A stretch of 64,000 nt of DNA from assembly GCF_905475395.1 (NCBI RefSeq), contig NC_058338.1:14274935-14338934 (forward strand), written 5' to 3'. Each line of letters begins with the position of its first letter. Position 1 is the stretch's first letter. Origin of the DNA: Chrysoperla carnea. Its lineage: Eukaryota; Arthropoda; Insecta; Neuroptera; Chrysopidae. Under the pieces are notes generated by a model. It did not search any database, was not told where the DNA came from, and saw only the letters and a list, made by a program, of their open reading frames with translations. The position numbers and the translations under genes are program-made. Positions 48,203 to 61,000 of the stretch are shown in pieces.

Positions 48203-49972
48203 TAAAACGATTCTCAATTTAAGTTAGAGAAACGAATATATGAAGGGTCTCGCAGTGGAAGTCTTTTGTTGATCGGACGGGTTATGGCGCGTAAATTCAA
48301 GCGAGGATCTACTAAATCAATATTAGTTATGTGAAGTTGGCTCTACTGTATTACAACTTAAAGTGTCAATAGTGATATTGAATACAACGTGTTGTGTGTC
48401 GACGATTGGATTAACAAAAAAAAAACGTAAGTGATCTCAATTAAATTCAATTATGTTTATTTAATTTTTTTTTTGTAAAATTTCCTTTAATGTTTCTACT
48501 ATTCACAATTTTATTTTATTTATTTATTTTTTTTATCAAATGTATAGTAAACAAAAATAAACACTTAGCATAATTTATTTTGACACCTAACCTAAGAATT
48601 TTGTATTTGAAAAAAATTTAAAAAAAAATTTAATATTTGTTTAAAAGGGGACATACGTTAGTACTAACATTGACAACAGTGGTTCCTGGTGAATTTCCTT
48701 CCAAATTAAAAGCGCATACAGACATTTATTATATTATTTTTTGTTGAATAAAAATATGTATGTATATTCGGACAAGAGCCATTTGCCGCAACAGCACGGG
48801 CGAGGTGTATGGGTCTTCGATTCAATTTAGATCGTCTTCACCACCACCTCGCGCCGCGAAATGGAGAGTGGCTGACCCTTGTCGTTAATAGGCGGCTATT
48901 GGCCAGCACCAAATTGACAAGGGCCACTCGACGGCTTGACTAATAGATCCACCAGGAATCACCACGCATTAAAAAAACTTAACTAATATGATTTCCTAAT
49001 TTTAAAATGTTTGTTACACCTCCAACCTTTTATTAATGTCATTTTTTTTCAATTTATTTTAGAATATGTCCTTTTTGGCCGGCAAATTAATTGATAAAGA
49101 GGCAAAAGATAAATACAACTTACATAGTCATTCACGAATGGAACCGGGGGTTGAACAACCGGACGGCCAGGAGAGAACGCAGCAGCACACAGCGGAATCA
49201 CTGGGTGATCCTCGAGGTATACCAGATTTTCTTGCATAATTTGTGTTGATCGAATCGGCCTGCATGCGGTGGTGTTGCCGCTGATGGGCGATGTTGAGTT
49301 TCCAAACAACAAAAGATGAAATAACCATGCGGTCGTCCACTCGAAACTTGTATCAGCAGGTACTCCACGTGAATATTTATCGTTTTTATTTTAATTTGTT
49401 TTTGTTTTATTGTTCCTATTTAATCATTCGTTGTCGATTCATTAACTATAACACGATGTTGGTCCAGTTTTAATTTATGTTCGATTTTATTTTATTTGTT
49501 TAATGATCGTCGTCGATTGGTTAATTTTAATCCACCACGAATGAATATATTCCGAGCTCTTAACTTGCTCGATGCAAAGGTTGAAGTAAAGTATTTTTTT
49601 CATCAAGAAACCATCAGGTCATTTGTTGACTCATTGTTTTTTTGTTTTATTAGTGCCTGGTGCCGCCGTGATCCAATCACGACCTTTCGCGCCGTGTTTA
49701 CCGCCTGCGATGCTGCGTGCGATTCTCTGTTTGTGCGTCGTGTGCCTGGCCATCCGGGTATCCACTTTCGGCCATTTTTTTATTTTTATGATTTGTAATG
49801 AAAAAAAAATTGTATTTTAATTTTAAATAAATTTTAAATATTTTACTGACATTTTGTTTTTTTTGTTTTTTTTTTTGTAAATTTTTTGTAAATTTTTTTC
49901 TTTTTTGTTCGGTGGGTATAATGTAGCCTAAGCCGAACTCCATGTGTGAAACCAAATATGAGTATCGTCTCA
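48203..49972 (-). repeat. 5' LTR (right copy, 1,770 bp)
   Basis: As far as I can read, identical to the left LTR at an offset of 2,946 bp apart from a single inserted A near 48,221. It should contain the promoter and transcription start on the minus strand. The terminal TGAGACG is at 49972. Confidence 0.92.
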
Positions 49973-49976
49973 AATG

Positions 49977-52767
49977 AACCATGCATTTAAAAACGTAAAG
50001 CATTTTTAACGAAACAGGAAATATCTAGTTTTTTTCTGCTAAGTGTAGAACAAAAACTACCTAAACAATATTTTTGGTTTATCTACTACCTCATGGTGGA
50101 AGTTTTATACTAAAACTTTTCCTTTGACTCGTATTTTTCCTTTAAACATATTTTCTCTCCATGGTATATCGAATACTTTCTTTTCTGTACTTACAACTAA
50201 AAATAATTGATGTTCTAAAGTTTTTTCTTCAGAGAGAACTTTGTTCCGGAAGTGAAATATCAAAGTAATGAACTAAAACTTTGTATGGTTATTTGACTAG
50301 TAGGTAGGTACATTATTCTATTGACAAATGTACGTAAAGTCATTTTATCCAATCTCTAGTAGTAAATATAAACAACACATTCCTGTATTTGTGTATTTGA
50401 CCAGCAGCACATCAATCTATATCAGTAAATCCTATCTTTATCCATAATAAAAGCTGTAACCATAGTTCCTTCTCTATTGTTCCATATGCAATGTAAGACA
50501 GATAGACACAAAAGATATATAAACCTTGAGCCCACAATGAAATTAAATTTCTATCATTATTTTTGCCTGGCTTCGATTTTCGATCATTTTTCGATTTTCG
50601 TGTCTTTCGACAATTCGACACACCGTAACAACAAGACCACTTTCGATTTCGATTTTCATAGATTCTACACTCGAGCCACGGTAAATCTAACTTTTATCAA
50701 TTCTCAAAGGAGCAGACAAAAAGAATCATAGAACCTTTTCGTCAGTATGGGTTCACGGTCTAAACATGATAATATTTTAGTATGCAGTTGCCGTAAAATG
50801 TCATTTGAAGGAATGATAATCAATGTCTTTATTTTATGTGTGTTTCATCTCAGTACACAAAAGCTATTTCTGTTGTCGTTTACAAGATGGGCTACTAAGA
50901 GAGTGACGTTTTGATATAAGCTGTTTGATTACCCTTGTTTTCTCTTGAATATGCAGTTTTAAAAAGGCACATTCCTCGATGCCATCGTATAACGAGAATA
51001 TGGATCGAACTAAATTTTTTTGTATCACTTCAGATGAAGAATGCTCACTCCACGAATAGAGTGAGTTTAGTTTAGATAGAGTTTAGAATTCCTAATTCAA
51101 AAAAGAGGAAGGTACCCACCAGGTACATCATACGAAGGTATCACTTTAGAGATTACATATAAAACTTCGTCGTTTTTTAATCAATTTTAATTTCACTATT
51201 GACATCAGGATTATCTCTTATTCTTCCATCTCGAAACTTTTGCGACACTCGATATAACAGCCCTTGGGTGCTGAAACTATGTGAACAACATTCCAAGTTT
51301 TTGAAAAAATCAAAATTGAGAAGCACAAGATTTCAGAAATAAGCGTAGTACAAATTAATAAATCTTTGTTACCTCAATTCTTTCTTAAAACTTCTTTATT
51401 CTGCTTATATTATTTAACGTATTCCCCCAAAATTGTCGTGAGTGCACGAGTGAATTATATCAGCAATTATATTAATTTATTGCTTTCTTAGTTTATGCCT
51501 AAGCTGCTTTGCTCAACTGTGACGTATGCGGTACAATCATTAACAATGTCTAAACAAATTTTTTTAAGCTTCTTTTTCATCATTGTTTGTAGAATCGTTT
51601 TGATGGACCAACCTGTAAATAGCTCATATTTTGTCTTCTTTTAGTTCCGCACTGGCATACACAGAAGATCATATCTTCTGTTTAAGGATATAAATATTAT
51701 ACGATGGAGTTAGTAGTATGGAATAAGGAAATGTATTTCCTATTCAGAACAACTATTTGATGCATATACATACATATATGTGTATATATTTTATCTTACT
51801 TTGAGTAAAATCGAACCTCATATTATGAAATAGAAAGAAAGATTTAAATAATGTTTTAGCGGAATATTTACTACTCCAGGAGACGTATCAAGTGGTATAA
51901 GCGTTGAGCTGGAGCTAATATTTCAGAGTTTCCTGTAATTTTAATTATCGTAAAATATTATTCATCTCAAAAGGAAAGTATATTAAGCATTGTTTTTAAG
52001 AGAATCATTCATAAGGAGAATAATTAAAAACTTAATTATCTGACTGGAACGATATTAAAAGAATTCTATTCTATATTTTACTACTACACAAAAGGCTTTG
52101 AAAAATTATATTCTGGCAAAATTAACACGCTTTCTTGCCATAAAATGAAATTAAATTTTAAACCTTTTTTATTCTGTCATCCATTTTTTAAATATGCTGT
52201 CTACATGCTTTTCAGAATAAGCAAAATTTTTTATAAAGAATGACTTTTTTTCTTAAAATGAAAAATAAGAAAATGTATCTCTAATTTACCTTTAAAGTAC
52301 AGTTACCCCTATCCGGGAACACACTATACAAATATCTCGGTGTGGCAGCTCAAAATTTGATTTAAAAGAAATTTGTTATTAATCTTGGCACATCTAATCC
52401 TTATTGTACCTATCGTTAAATAGTATTGATTCATATGCGAAATTTCGAAATCCGTTATTTTTGTCAAAAACGAAAATTGAGTTGAAATGCATGTCAAAAG
52501 CAACTGTGGAAAGAGTTTAAAAAGTCAATAATAAAAAAAAAAGAAAAGATTTTTATCTGTTTCGACAGTTGTAAGCTTCATGCCTTATATTTCCACCTAT
52601 TGTGTTAGCAATAGCTTTCTTCTTACATAAACGTCAGATATAAAAATCATTTAAAAACATAATTTCCTCATTTTTTTTATCAATCCTCCAAATGACAGAC
52701 TAGTAGAATCGTATTAATTTAGTTTCATTGTGCATCTACCATCTTTAAAGTTGTACACTCTTTTTTA
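49977..52767. other. Intergenic stretch, no gene recognised
   Basis: AT-rich single-copy-looking DNA. Small open frames on both strands around 50,412-50,731 have no recognisable domain. Confidence 0.4.
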
Positions 52768-52775
52768 GGTAAATA

Positions 52776-53067
52776 CAGTGCTGGATTACCCATTAGGCCG
52801 GACTAGGCCATGGCTTAGGGCCCCCGACGGGCAGGGGCCCCCACGAAAATTTGATATGATTATTTTTGAACAAATAAAGTTCTATTCTACTTCAATAAAG
52901 CTGAATTTTGTTCATTTTATTCCGTTTATAACCTTGGAATGATATGAATAGGCTGTACGAATGCTATGAATACACAAATAACGATTAATTTTACAATTAT
53001 TCAAAAAAAGGGGGGGGGCCCAAAATTTTATTGGCCGAGGGCCCCCGATGGACTTAATCCGGTACTG
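52776..53067. mobile_element. hAT-type MITE with perfect 8-bp target duplication
   Basis: Terminal repeats CAGTGCTGGATTA (left) and CAGTACCGGATTA (right, complement). The flanks are both GGTAAATA (52768-52775 and 53068-53075), a perfect 8-bp duplication diagnostic of hAT elements. Both subterminal regions have unusual GC-rich blocks around GGGCCCCCGA; the right end also has a G run of nine. 292 bp, non-coding. Confidence 0.88.
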
Positions 53068-53075
53068 GGTAAATA

Positions 53076-54290
53076 GTTACAGAAATTTGTATACGAAAAA
53101 AAACAAAAAAAAACAAAAGCTCTATAGTAATTTATAAAACGTACTGAATACATATTCAAATAGAATTATCAAAGTGTAAATATTTACGTTGATGCAATTG
53201 AATCTATTGTCTTTGCTTTTATGTAAATATAAATTTCACAGATGTTTTTGTTAAATCGAGACCGCACTAAAAGTTTTTGGTATCAGTTAATTTCTTTAAA
53301 AAAGACTCTGTGATTAAAATCAATTTCCAGTATACAAACCCACTCTTTTAGTAAATATGCAAGCCATGATATTACCGACATGTTTCGACTTATATGGCTA
53401 TGATTAAACTGCGAACGCAAATGTTTGTATTTGTAATAATTTGATAATGGATATTTTCTTTACACTAATTTGACAGTACTTTTTTTAATGCGAGTAGTGA
53501 TTGGTTTATTCAATTTTGTTAAGAGCATCAACGTTACCTGTTTCTTGTATTATTAACAAGTGGTAAATTAAGAAAATTGATTTTCTCATTAGTCCCGTCA
53601 TATTGTAAAAAAATCTAATACGAAAATTGCATGTGTTACTTGTGTACGCTTAAAAATATTCAATATAGATTCAGGAATAGTCTTAAAAGATATTTCTGTT
53701 TAAATCAGAAAATGGAAAATTTTTGACTACTGTAACTTTGAATTTTTCCCGAGCAGATAATGACTTGCGGTCGATTCATCTTCTGTGACCTTCCTCTTCT
53801 GTATCGCATTGAAAATAAAGTATTTTTGCACCTAGGAAATTTTTTATTCTCGTAAAAAAACTGGTATACTTGTAGTAAGAATACCAAAATTTACTCCCTA
53901 CACTAAAATTATAATATAATAATAACTAATATTAATTCCCGTGGTAATATTATATACGTTTTTACCGATGTATTACACTTCGTATTCTTGTGGGAATTTT
54001 CTTACCGTAGGAATAAATATACTTACTGCAGGAGAACTCACTCATTCGAAAATATTTTCTATCCTAAGGACACAAATAGTTCTTTTTTTCTTTACGTCTT
54101 TTTGTATACGCAAAGAAAACCTTTTCATATTCTTTGACTATTGAGATCTCCAAGGTTTGCTGTTAATTTTCATTAAACTTTTTTCTTTCTACAGACATTA
54201 TATATGTCATATATTTGAATAATAGTTCAAATGTCCATATCAACGGACTGTAATATTGAATACTTGTATACAATTAACTTTATGTTGATA
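53076..54290. other. Intergenic stretch, nothing recognised
   Basis: AT-rich DNA. Open frames at 53,705-53,887 and 53,941-54,144 are short and without context. Confidence 0.4.
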
Positions 54291-54460
54291 TAACCCGTCA
54301 GCACTCACGTAATGAGCATTTTGCTATATATTTTTTCAATTCCTCCAAAAAGCTATGCTCTTATCATTTCAGTCTCAAAAATCATTCAATTCGCACGTAA
54401 ACAAAGAATTTTTAAATGGCCAAAGATTATCGAACTGTTAAAGCGAGTGCTGACGGGTTA
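54291..54460. mobile_element. Small MITE with perfect 16-bp terminal inverted repeats
   Basis: TAACCCGTCAGCACTC at the left end and GAGTGCTGACGGGTTA at the right end are exact reverse complements enclosing about 138 bp. The outermost TA could be a duplicated target as in Tc1/mariner-type elements. Non-coding. Confidence 0.8.
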
Positions 54461-55132
54461 AAATCTTCCACACGCCCGCCGCTTTGTAAACTCGCGCCCG
54501 TGGGTCATACCTACTTTAATGGGTAACCCCCCTCTGCGTTGGTCTGGGTATTATTCTAGCTTAACTAAACATGCGAATTTATTTTATCATAACAAAGAAA
54601 ATAATATTTCAACTATATTATCATAAATTTATTAAATAAACGATTCATTAATTTATGGTATTTAATTAAAGATTGCATGTTCTAAATTTTCCATAAACTA
54701 GTTATTCTAATAAAGTTTTGAAACTCAGTCAAAAATATTGTTTTATAATTTCTCATCTTTTCTCATCCAATTGTTTTTCTAGTTAGAATAACACATTCAC
54801 ACGTACGTACATACCAATTAAGGTAGCATTACACGTAATCTTTGCTTGCTTTACTTGTAAATATATTTGGTTAGTTTGCTCAATTTTCGACATACATTTT
54901 CGGACGACATTACACGTCGGAAAAAGAAAGTATTTGTGTCAAATCGTTTTTGGTAAACATTTGGAAAATTTTATTTGCTGATTTTAATATATTTTCTATC
55001 TCATTACAGGACGCGCATTTTTTGTAGTATAGTGTTTTAAAACCTACACAAAACATCGCTACTATAAAACCTATAAACCTATTTTAATAATATCTAATTA
55101 TTTCTTTACAATATATTTTTTACTAGAGTGAT
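54461..55132. other. Intergenic stretch with a short GC-rich patch
   Basis: A GC-richer patch at about 54,470-54,550 (CACGCCCGCCGC onward) follows the MITE directly. Nothing else was recognised. Confidence 0.35.
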
Positions 55133-55580
55133 ACCCACCCGCTTCGCTGGGTTTAAGAGATTGATAAAGATTGCTCTTACTTATCCTCTTTCTATAACAC
55201 TCGAAAAAATGGTAGGGATTGTTTTACACAGCTCAAATATATGTATGGTTTTCTATTTTTTTAAAGGTTAAAAGTCGTAATTATTCATTGAATATATCAG
55301 AAAAGATGGCCGTGAAATATTTAATATTGAACATTTTTACAGAAATCTGTAATTTATGGTAATTTCAAATTAAATTAATTTTTAAATTTTTTTTACATTT
55401 TTATTAATACATGTTTATAAATTATATCTCATGTGTTATTCTGAAGTATGAGCTATATTGCTGTACAGTTTCATTAAAAACCATTCGCTAGTTTTAGCGT
55501 GAAAGTGTAACAAACAAAGAAACAAGCAAACAAACATGCTTACTTTCGTATTTATAATATAATAGAGATAGAGATAGAGA
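55133..55580 (-). mobile_element. Helitron-like non-autonomous element, copy 2
   Basis: On the minus strand it starts TCTCTATC after an A and ends CTAG before a T. The terminal hairpin reads CCCAGCGAAGCGGG. The internal conserved block (TTTTAGCGTGAAAG in plus-strand reading) is shared with the 62.5-kb copy. A (GAGATA)n microsatellite lies at the start. Confidence 0.78.
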
Positions 55581-56744
55581 TTAACACTAATTAGTTTTTC
55601 AACAAGTTTTTCTCCAGAAAGATATGAAAATCTAAGCCAAAACTGTTATTGTTAAATAAAAAATAGGTCACTGCTATTTGTTTACTAGAAAACAAAAAAA
55701 AAAACTTATTATAAATAAAATAGTCGATGGAATTATACCTTGATAAAAATGCGCCTACATACAATTGTTTGCTTACACTCCTGTAAACAGTTTAAAAAAA
55801 TATTTATTTAACTGTATAAAATAAATAATATTATTTATTTTATTTTTATTAAAAAATAAACTTTATCAATATATTTTAATCTATTTAATATTCGGATAGA
55901 AAGTTATAGTTTTATCCCGAAAAACGAAATTCATCATCTCAAATTATCATATATGAATTCGATAAATTTCTGGTTCCGGAACGATCCGCGGAATGTAACT
56001 TATGATCATAAAAAAGGGTGGTATATTTTAGCCCGATACATAACTGCAATTTTGAAAAAGAACGAAAAGAAAATTTATCTAGAATTGCAACTCAATTCCT
56101 TCATTTTTCGAAAAAGTCAGAGAAAGTTGAAAACATGAGGTTACTGTGGTTTTCTTGAGATTTTGAGATTATTTTGCTAATTGCCACGATTCTATTGATT
56201 TATTGCGCTAATGTAGCTGCTATTTAGATTTTGCTGCTATTAAGAAATTTCCCCGCTTCTAAAATTTGACGCCTAGGGCCATGGCCCAATAGATAAATTC
56301 TATTAACTAAGATATCTACGATGTTACGAGATATCTACGAGACATAAAATTTTTCAAATTTCGTTAGATTTGTAAAAAACATATAAATTAAATTTTACTA
56401 TGATAATCAATGTCTTAAAATTAATCAGAAAATTATTGATCTTACTCCTAGAGAGGACACACAACGCGGTTACATTCACAGCAAAGCCCTCAACTTTAAT
56501 TGTAACTACATATTGTCTATTATCTATGGTATGACGGTATTTTTTAATTAATTATTTACCTAAATGAATGAACATTGTTATTAAAAAATTAATATTAATT
56601 TATAATAACGTTATCTATTAGGGGGAGTGATAAATTCTATTTAACGACAGTCGATTCTGTCACACTATTTTTTGTAGTGGAAATTAAATACTTCAAGTCC
56701 ATGGGTTTCTCAACACTAACGTTAACAGTACCTAACGCTTTTAT
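55581..56744. other. Intergenic stretch, nothing recognised
   Basis: AT-rich. The short open frame at 55,953-56,138 has no domain or splice context. Confidence 0.4.
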
Positions 56745-57310
56745 ACCATGCATATATGTAATATACAAGGTATACTAAGTTTAGTCCCAAGTTTGTAACG
56801 CTTAAAAATATTGATGCCATGCACAAAATTTTGCTATAAGTGTTCACAGAATCACCTAATTAGTCCATTTCCGGTTGTCCGTCCGTCCGTCCGTCCTTCT
56901 GTGGACACGATAACTCAAAAACGAAAAAAGATATCGAGCTGAAATTTTTACAGCGTACTCAGGACGTAAAAAGTGAGGTCAAGTTCGTAAATGAGCATCA
57001 TACGTCAATGGGGTCTTGGGTCCGTAGGATCCATCTTGTAAACCGTTAGAGATAGAACAAAAGTTTAAATGTAAAAAATGTTCCTTATCAATAAATAAAC
57101 AACTTTTGCTGAAACATTTTTTCGTAAACATCACTGTTTACCTGTGAGGGCGCCAATTAGGCGGAAATTTTATAGTATGTACCATACTTGAATATCAGTT
57201 ATGTATGTGTCACATGTATGTATGTGTTATGTGATAAAGAAATCAACACTGACTATGCATGGTATTTCAACAATTAATTCAGTCAATTGTTTGTTTTCAC
57301 TTGTTTTTAT
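56745..57310 (-). repeat. Interspersed repeat family X, longest copy (inverted)
   Basis: Full-order inverted match to 4,490-4,983, with a TCCGTCCGTCCGTCC tract near 56,880, a GGGTCCGTAGGATCCAT block near 57,015 and an end ATTGTTTGTTTTCACTTG. It contains about 70 bp more than the 4.5-kb copy in the middle (around AAACATCACTGTTTACC). Confidence 0.72.
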
Positions 57311-57344
57311 ATTTTTAGTAGTCCAGAAAAAATAGGCAAAAAAA

Positions 57345-58065
57345 CAGCCGATCTGCTTCAAAAATCCAAGTGAATTTTTTTAATAGGATTACCTTTATTT
57401 GGATGCAAAAAATATCCTATGAAAAGTCCATCCATCTCGTAAACTGTTGAGTTTATGACAGTTTATAAAATTTGTTTGTGAGTTAATTTTACATAAAACG
57501 GCTTCCTTACAAAATATTCGTAGAATCAATAGTTCCCAGGATATTGGGCTGAAAATTTTGAAAGTTTCATTTCATTTTATATTTCAAGGGAAGTAATAAT
57601 TTAAGTAATATTGCTTTATGAATACCACAAAGAAAAATGAATATATGAATCAAGAACTTTCCTGAACGTAAAAGCTTCTTATTATAAATGTACATAGATT
57701 TTCATTTATTTTATAAAATACTCTTATTCATTTGTCTTAAATATTTATGATTTACAATAGCGTATTTTTCCAACGACTTATTCTAAAATTTTCCGAGTTA
57801 AAGATTTTGAAAATTTTATTGCTTCTACGGAAATTTTGTACAGAACCTTTTTTATGTAAAACTAACTCACAAACAAGTTTATAATAACTAAAACTCATAT
57901 AAACTTAATAGTTTAAGAGATATTTGAAAAGAAACCTATTTTTGCTACCTTGAATAATTTTTTTTGCACAAATCATTTTACAAAGAACTTCTCATAGATC
58001 ATTTCTTGAATCCGAATAAAGATAATCCCGGCAAATAAAACTTAAAGTTTGGTTCATATCTCAAA
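57345..58065. repeat. Large foldback repeat, ~230-bp arms
   Basis: The left arm (about 57,345-57,570) and right arm (about 57,780-58,065) pair as reverse complements. One arm has TTTGTTTGTGAGTTAATTTTA and the other its complement, TAAAACTAACTCACAAACAA; GGATTACCTTTATTTGGATG pairs with the complement around 58,005-58,030. The arms are diverged (my estimate is around 75-80 percent) and separated by about 210 bp. No coding frame. Confidence 0.7.
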
Positions 58066-61000
58066 TCGAAGGTAAGAATTTGAACAATAGAGAAACTTTT
58101 TTTAAGTTGATTTTTATGTAATTTTATACTTGAAAATAGCTTTTCTAAATTATAAATTCAAACGCCAGTGGTGTCCACACATCGATTTAATAACGCCACC
58201 ACATGGAGAAATGATAAAATAACATGCAGAATGATAAATATATTATAACGTTATTTTCCATAGAAATGAGACGAAAATGTACATTTAGTGTTATTACGAT
58301 TGGCTCACCTAATCGGGTGTAAATACGTCACGACCAATACATTTTTTTTTTTTTTTTACAATATAACTTTGTTTTATTAATAATTAATAATAAATGGAAT
58401 TATAAATTTAACAAAAATTACTTTAGATGAATTATTCTTTCATTTATATATGAATTTGAAGCAAAAAAAAAAAAAAAATTAATGCAACTTCTCTGTTTGT
58501 ATGCCAAGTGTAATTGCTATTACAAAATGTGGACGAATTTTCATGTTTTTAATTAAAGTTTTAATAACTTACGTAACCTCATGCTGCGCACTGTTACATA
58601 CTTACCACTTATTTTCGTATAATTTTGTATATCACAAAGTATTCAGAATTAAAACTTTTCTTTGATGTACATCTAAAAATAATATATACTTTCTTGATTT
58701 GTAAACAGAACTTTTAGAAGATGTCGAAAAAGAGAGACATTTATTTATGACAAAAATATAATATCGGATGTCACAAAACTAACTTTCCTTTCGGAAAGCA
58801 GTTTTTTAATCAATTTTGACATGAAAATCTCTTTATTATGTTATGGTCAGAAAGATATAAATAAACCACTGTGTGGCGGGCTATTCAAGGTATACTGCCT
58901 ACAACAAGAAGTCTAACGGTGGCTTTTGGTCTTGAGGTTGACATTCAAGGTTATTTGAAAAATATGTTACACTTTTGATTTAAAATAAATACTTTTGGAA
59001 GAATTGTGCACAAAAGGCGATTGGTAGTTTTTTTGAAGTTTACTTTCAAATTGCTTGTTCAAAATTGTTCACAAAACAGAATATCCATCTGCTAGCTGTT
59101 ACTTATAGGTAGAATTTTGCATTTTATGACCTTTACACGAGTTTGCCATAAGAAATGGTGATTCTATTTGAAATTTTGAAGTTAGACAACATAGGACCTT
59201 TCAAGGTAATTTCACGAACACACTCATTTTTTCACAAAATAGTTTAAAGTGCTTTTCCTGAAAATTTTTTGACTTTACCGTTACTTTTGTGACTCATTGT
59301 CAGTGTATAAGATTTACTTTTTACAAAACATAATCTCTTTCAAAAAATAATATTTCTTTTGAAAAAAACTTCTTCAGAAAGTATTTTTTTTACACCTGTT
59401 TGAATATAAATAAACACAAAAAGGTATGACAAGCAGGTAATAAAAACCATAATTCCATAAAGGGTTCGATTCAAATATTATTTTTAATTAGACATAAGTA
59501 ATTATTGCAGCTTTTTCTCATGAATACCTTACAAACAGTCACCCAACTGAATGTAGGCTTGAATTGTTTAAAAATGTAAATTTAAAACAAACTCTTTTAT
59601 AAGGATGTTAGTTTTTATCTACAAATCGATTGTGTACTCACCATAAAACAAAGCTGGAAATAAAAACAATTAATTTTGTTTGCTTGTATTGTTATAACTT
59701 AAGCGGATAAAGTTTCTTTTTCCGTCCTCTTGTCACTGACATATTTTCTAGTTTTTCTGAATAAATGAAACAAGAAAAATACACCATATCTATATAGAAT
59801 ATGCCCAACGGGTGGTTATTTATCTTGCTTCTTAGATAATCAATCATTTTCATTACATGTATCTGTAAAGTTAACTAAATTTGAATCGGACTTCACTTAC
59901 CTTCAAGGCTTTCTACTTGTATTTCTAAGTAAATGTTTTTCAACATAAAAGTCAATAAAAAAAGCATACTTTAATCACTGGTGAAACCAATTGAAATATC
60001 GTGGATTTATTTGGAAAGGGAGAAAGCCTTATAGTAAATTAGATACAAATAAATGATTTTGGCTTAAGAGCTTTTCCTTTCTCGGTCTGAAAAATTTTAA
60101 TTCGTTCGACTCTTTGGGCAGATCGATGCTAGAAGGTATTTACAAAACAATCGACTATTTTCTTTTACTTTCGATATTGAAAAAAGGATTTCTCTGCAGA
60201 CTAGAGGAGGACAATGCATTTTTAATGTTTTTCTGCGTATTTTTCTTCAAGACATGGGGGTGTAAGTGTGCCCCCTTGCACCTCCCTCCAGGCGCATATG
60301 AGGCGTGCTACCAATATCATGAGCGTTTCTTGTTTTATAGTATTTACGTTTACGTATAGTATGCAATTTTTAACCAGCTCATAAAGTGGCTAGCCAAAAT
60401 TTCTCGTTTAAATAAGATCCATCGAAATCCATGACAACTCAACTAGTATTAACACAAGCCTCTGTTAAATTACGTATTACTAATTATCCTAATTCGTCCT
60501 CCAAGTTTTCAATTTTTCTATAAATATGGTATATTTTCAAGGAAAAAATGTATTCGATGACGTAAAGTTATTTTGAATGAACAAAATGGGATCCATCAAA
60601 CAAAAATAAATCAAAATCCGTTCATCCATTTGTGAGCTACAATGCCTCAGACATGTATACAAAGATACGCATATAAAACTCATAAAACACCTCTACTTTG
60701 TACCGGGGTTTAAATATACACAGTTCCTTTGAGAAACACGTTCTTTCGATAAAGATTATCTATCATAAACCATTATTCTGATAACTTACCAGATATATTG
60801 TTCCATTTAAATTCGTTGTAATTAATATTCGCAACGTTTTCTATGTTTCAACTTAAAATTCGAACATGCTAATAAATTTTTTTTTCTCTGTTTTTTTGTG
60901 TAAGCAGAATATATATAATAATAATATATTATAGAAAGCTCACGAATTATATTCATGTTCTAGAATGAAAATTAAATGAATTTAAGCGTAAAGAAATGTA

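Larger units (their letters stand above)
45258..49972 (-). mobile_element. Young non-autonomous LTR retrotransposon (4.7 kb)
   Basis: Two long direct repeats (45258-47026 and 48203-49972) flank a 1,176-bp interior. The flanks carry the 4-bp duplication AATG (45254-45257 and 49973-49976). The primer site and polypurine tract place the element on the minus strand, with its 5' LTR on the right. LTRs start TGAGACG and end CGTTTTA. The only LTR difference I found is one extra A in the right copy (near 48,221), implying a very recent insertion. The interior has two small frames and no protease, reverse transcriptase, RNase H or integrase, so it must use enzymes of another element. A 4-bp duplication is commoner in insect Ty3/gypsy-like elements than in copia or BEL; classification is tentative. 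Confidence 0.93.

Noticed and set aside
45258-49972. Segmental tandem duplication instead of an LTR element
   Set aside because: The AATG flanks, primer-binding site, polypurine tract and terminal TG start all sit exactly at the repeat borders.
60114-60359. 81-codon frame containing a Cys-rich stretch (CVFFFKTWGCKCAPLH)
   Set aside because: The cysteines come from the GC-rich patch; no signal peptide, splice context or family match.
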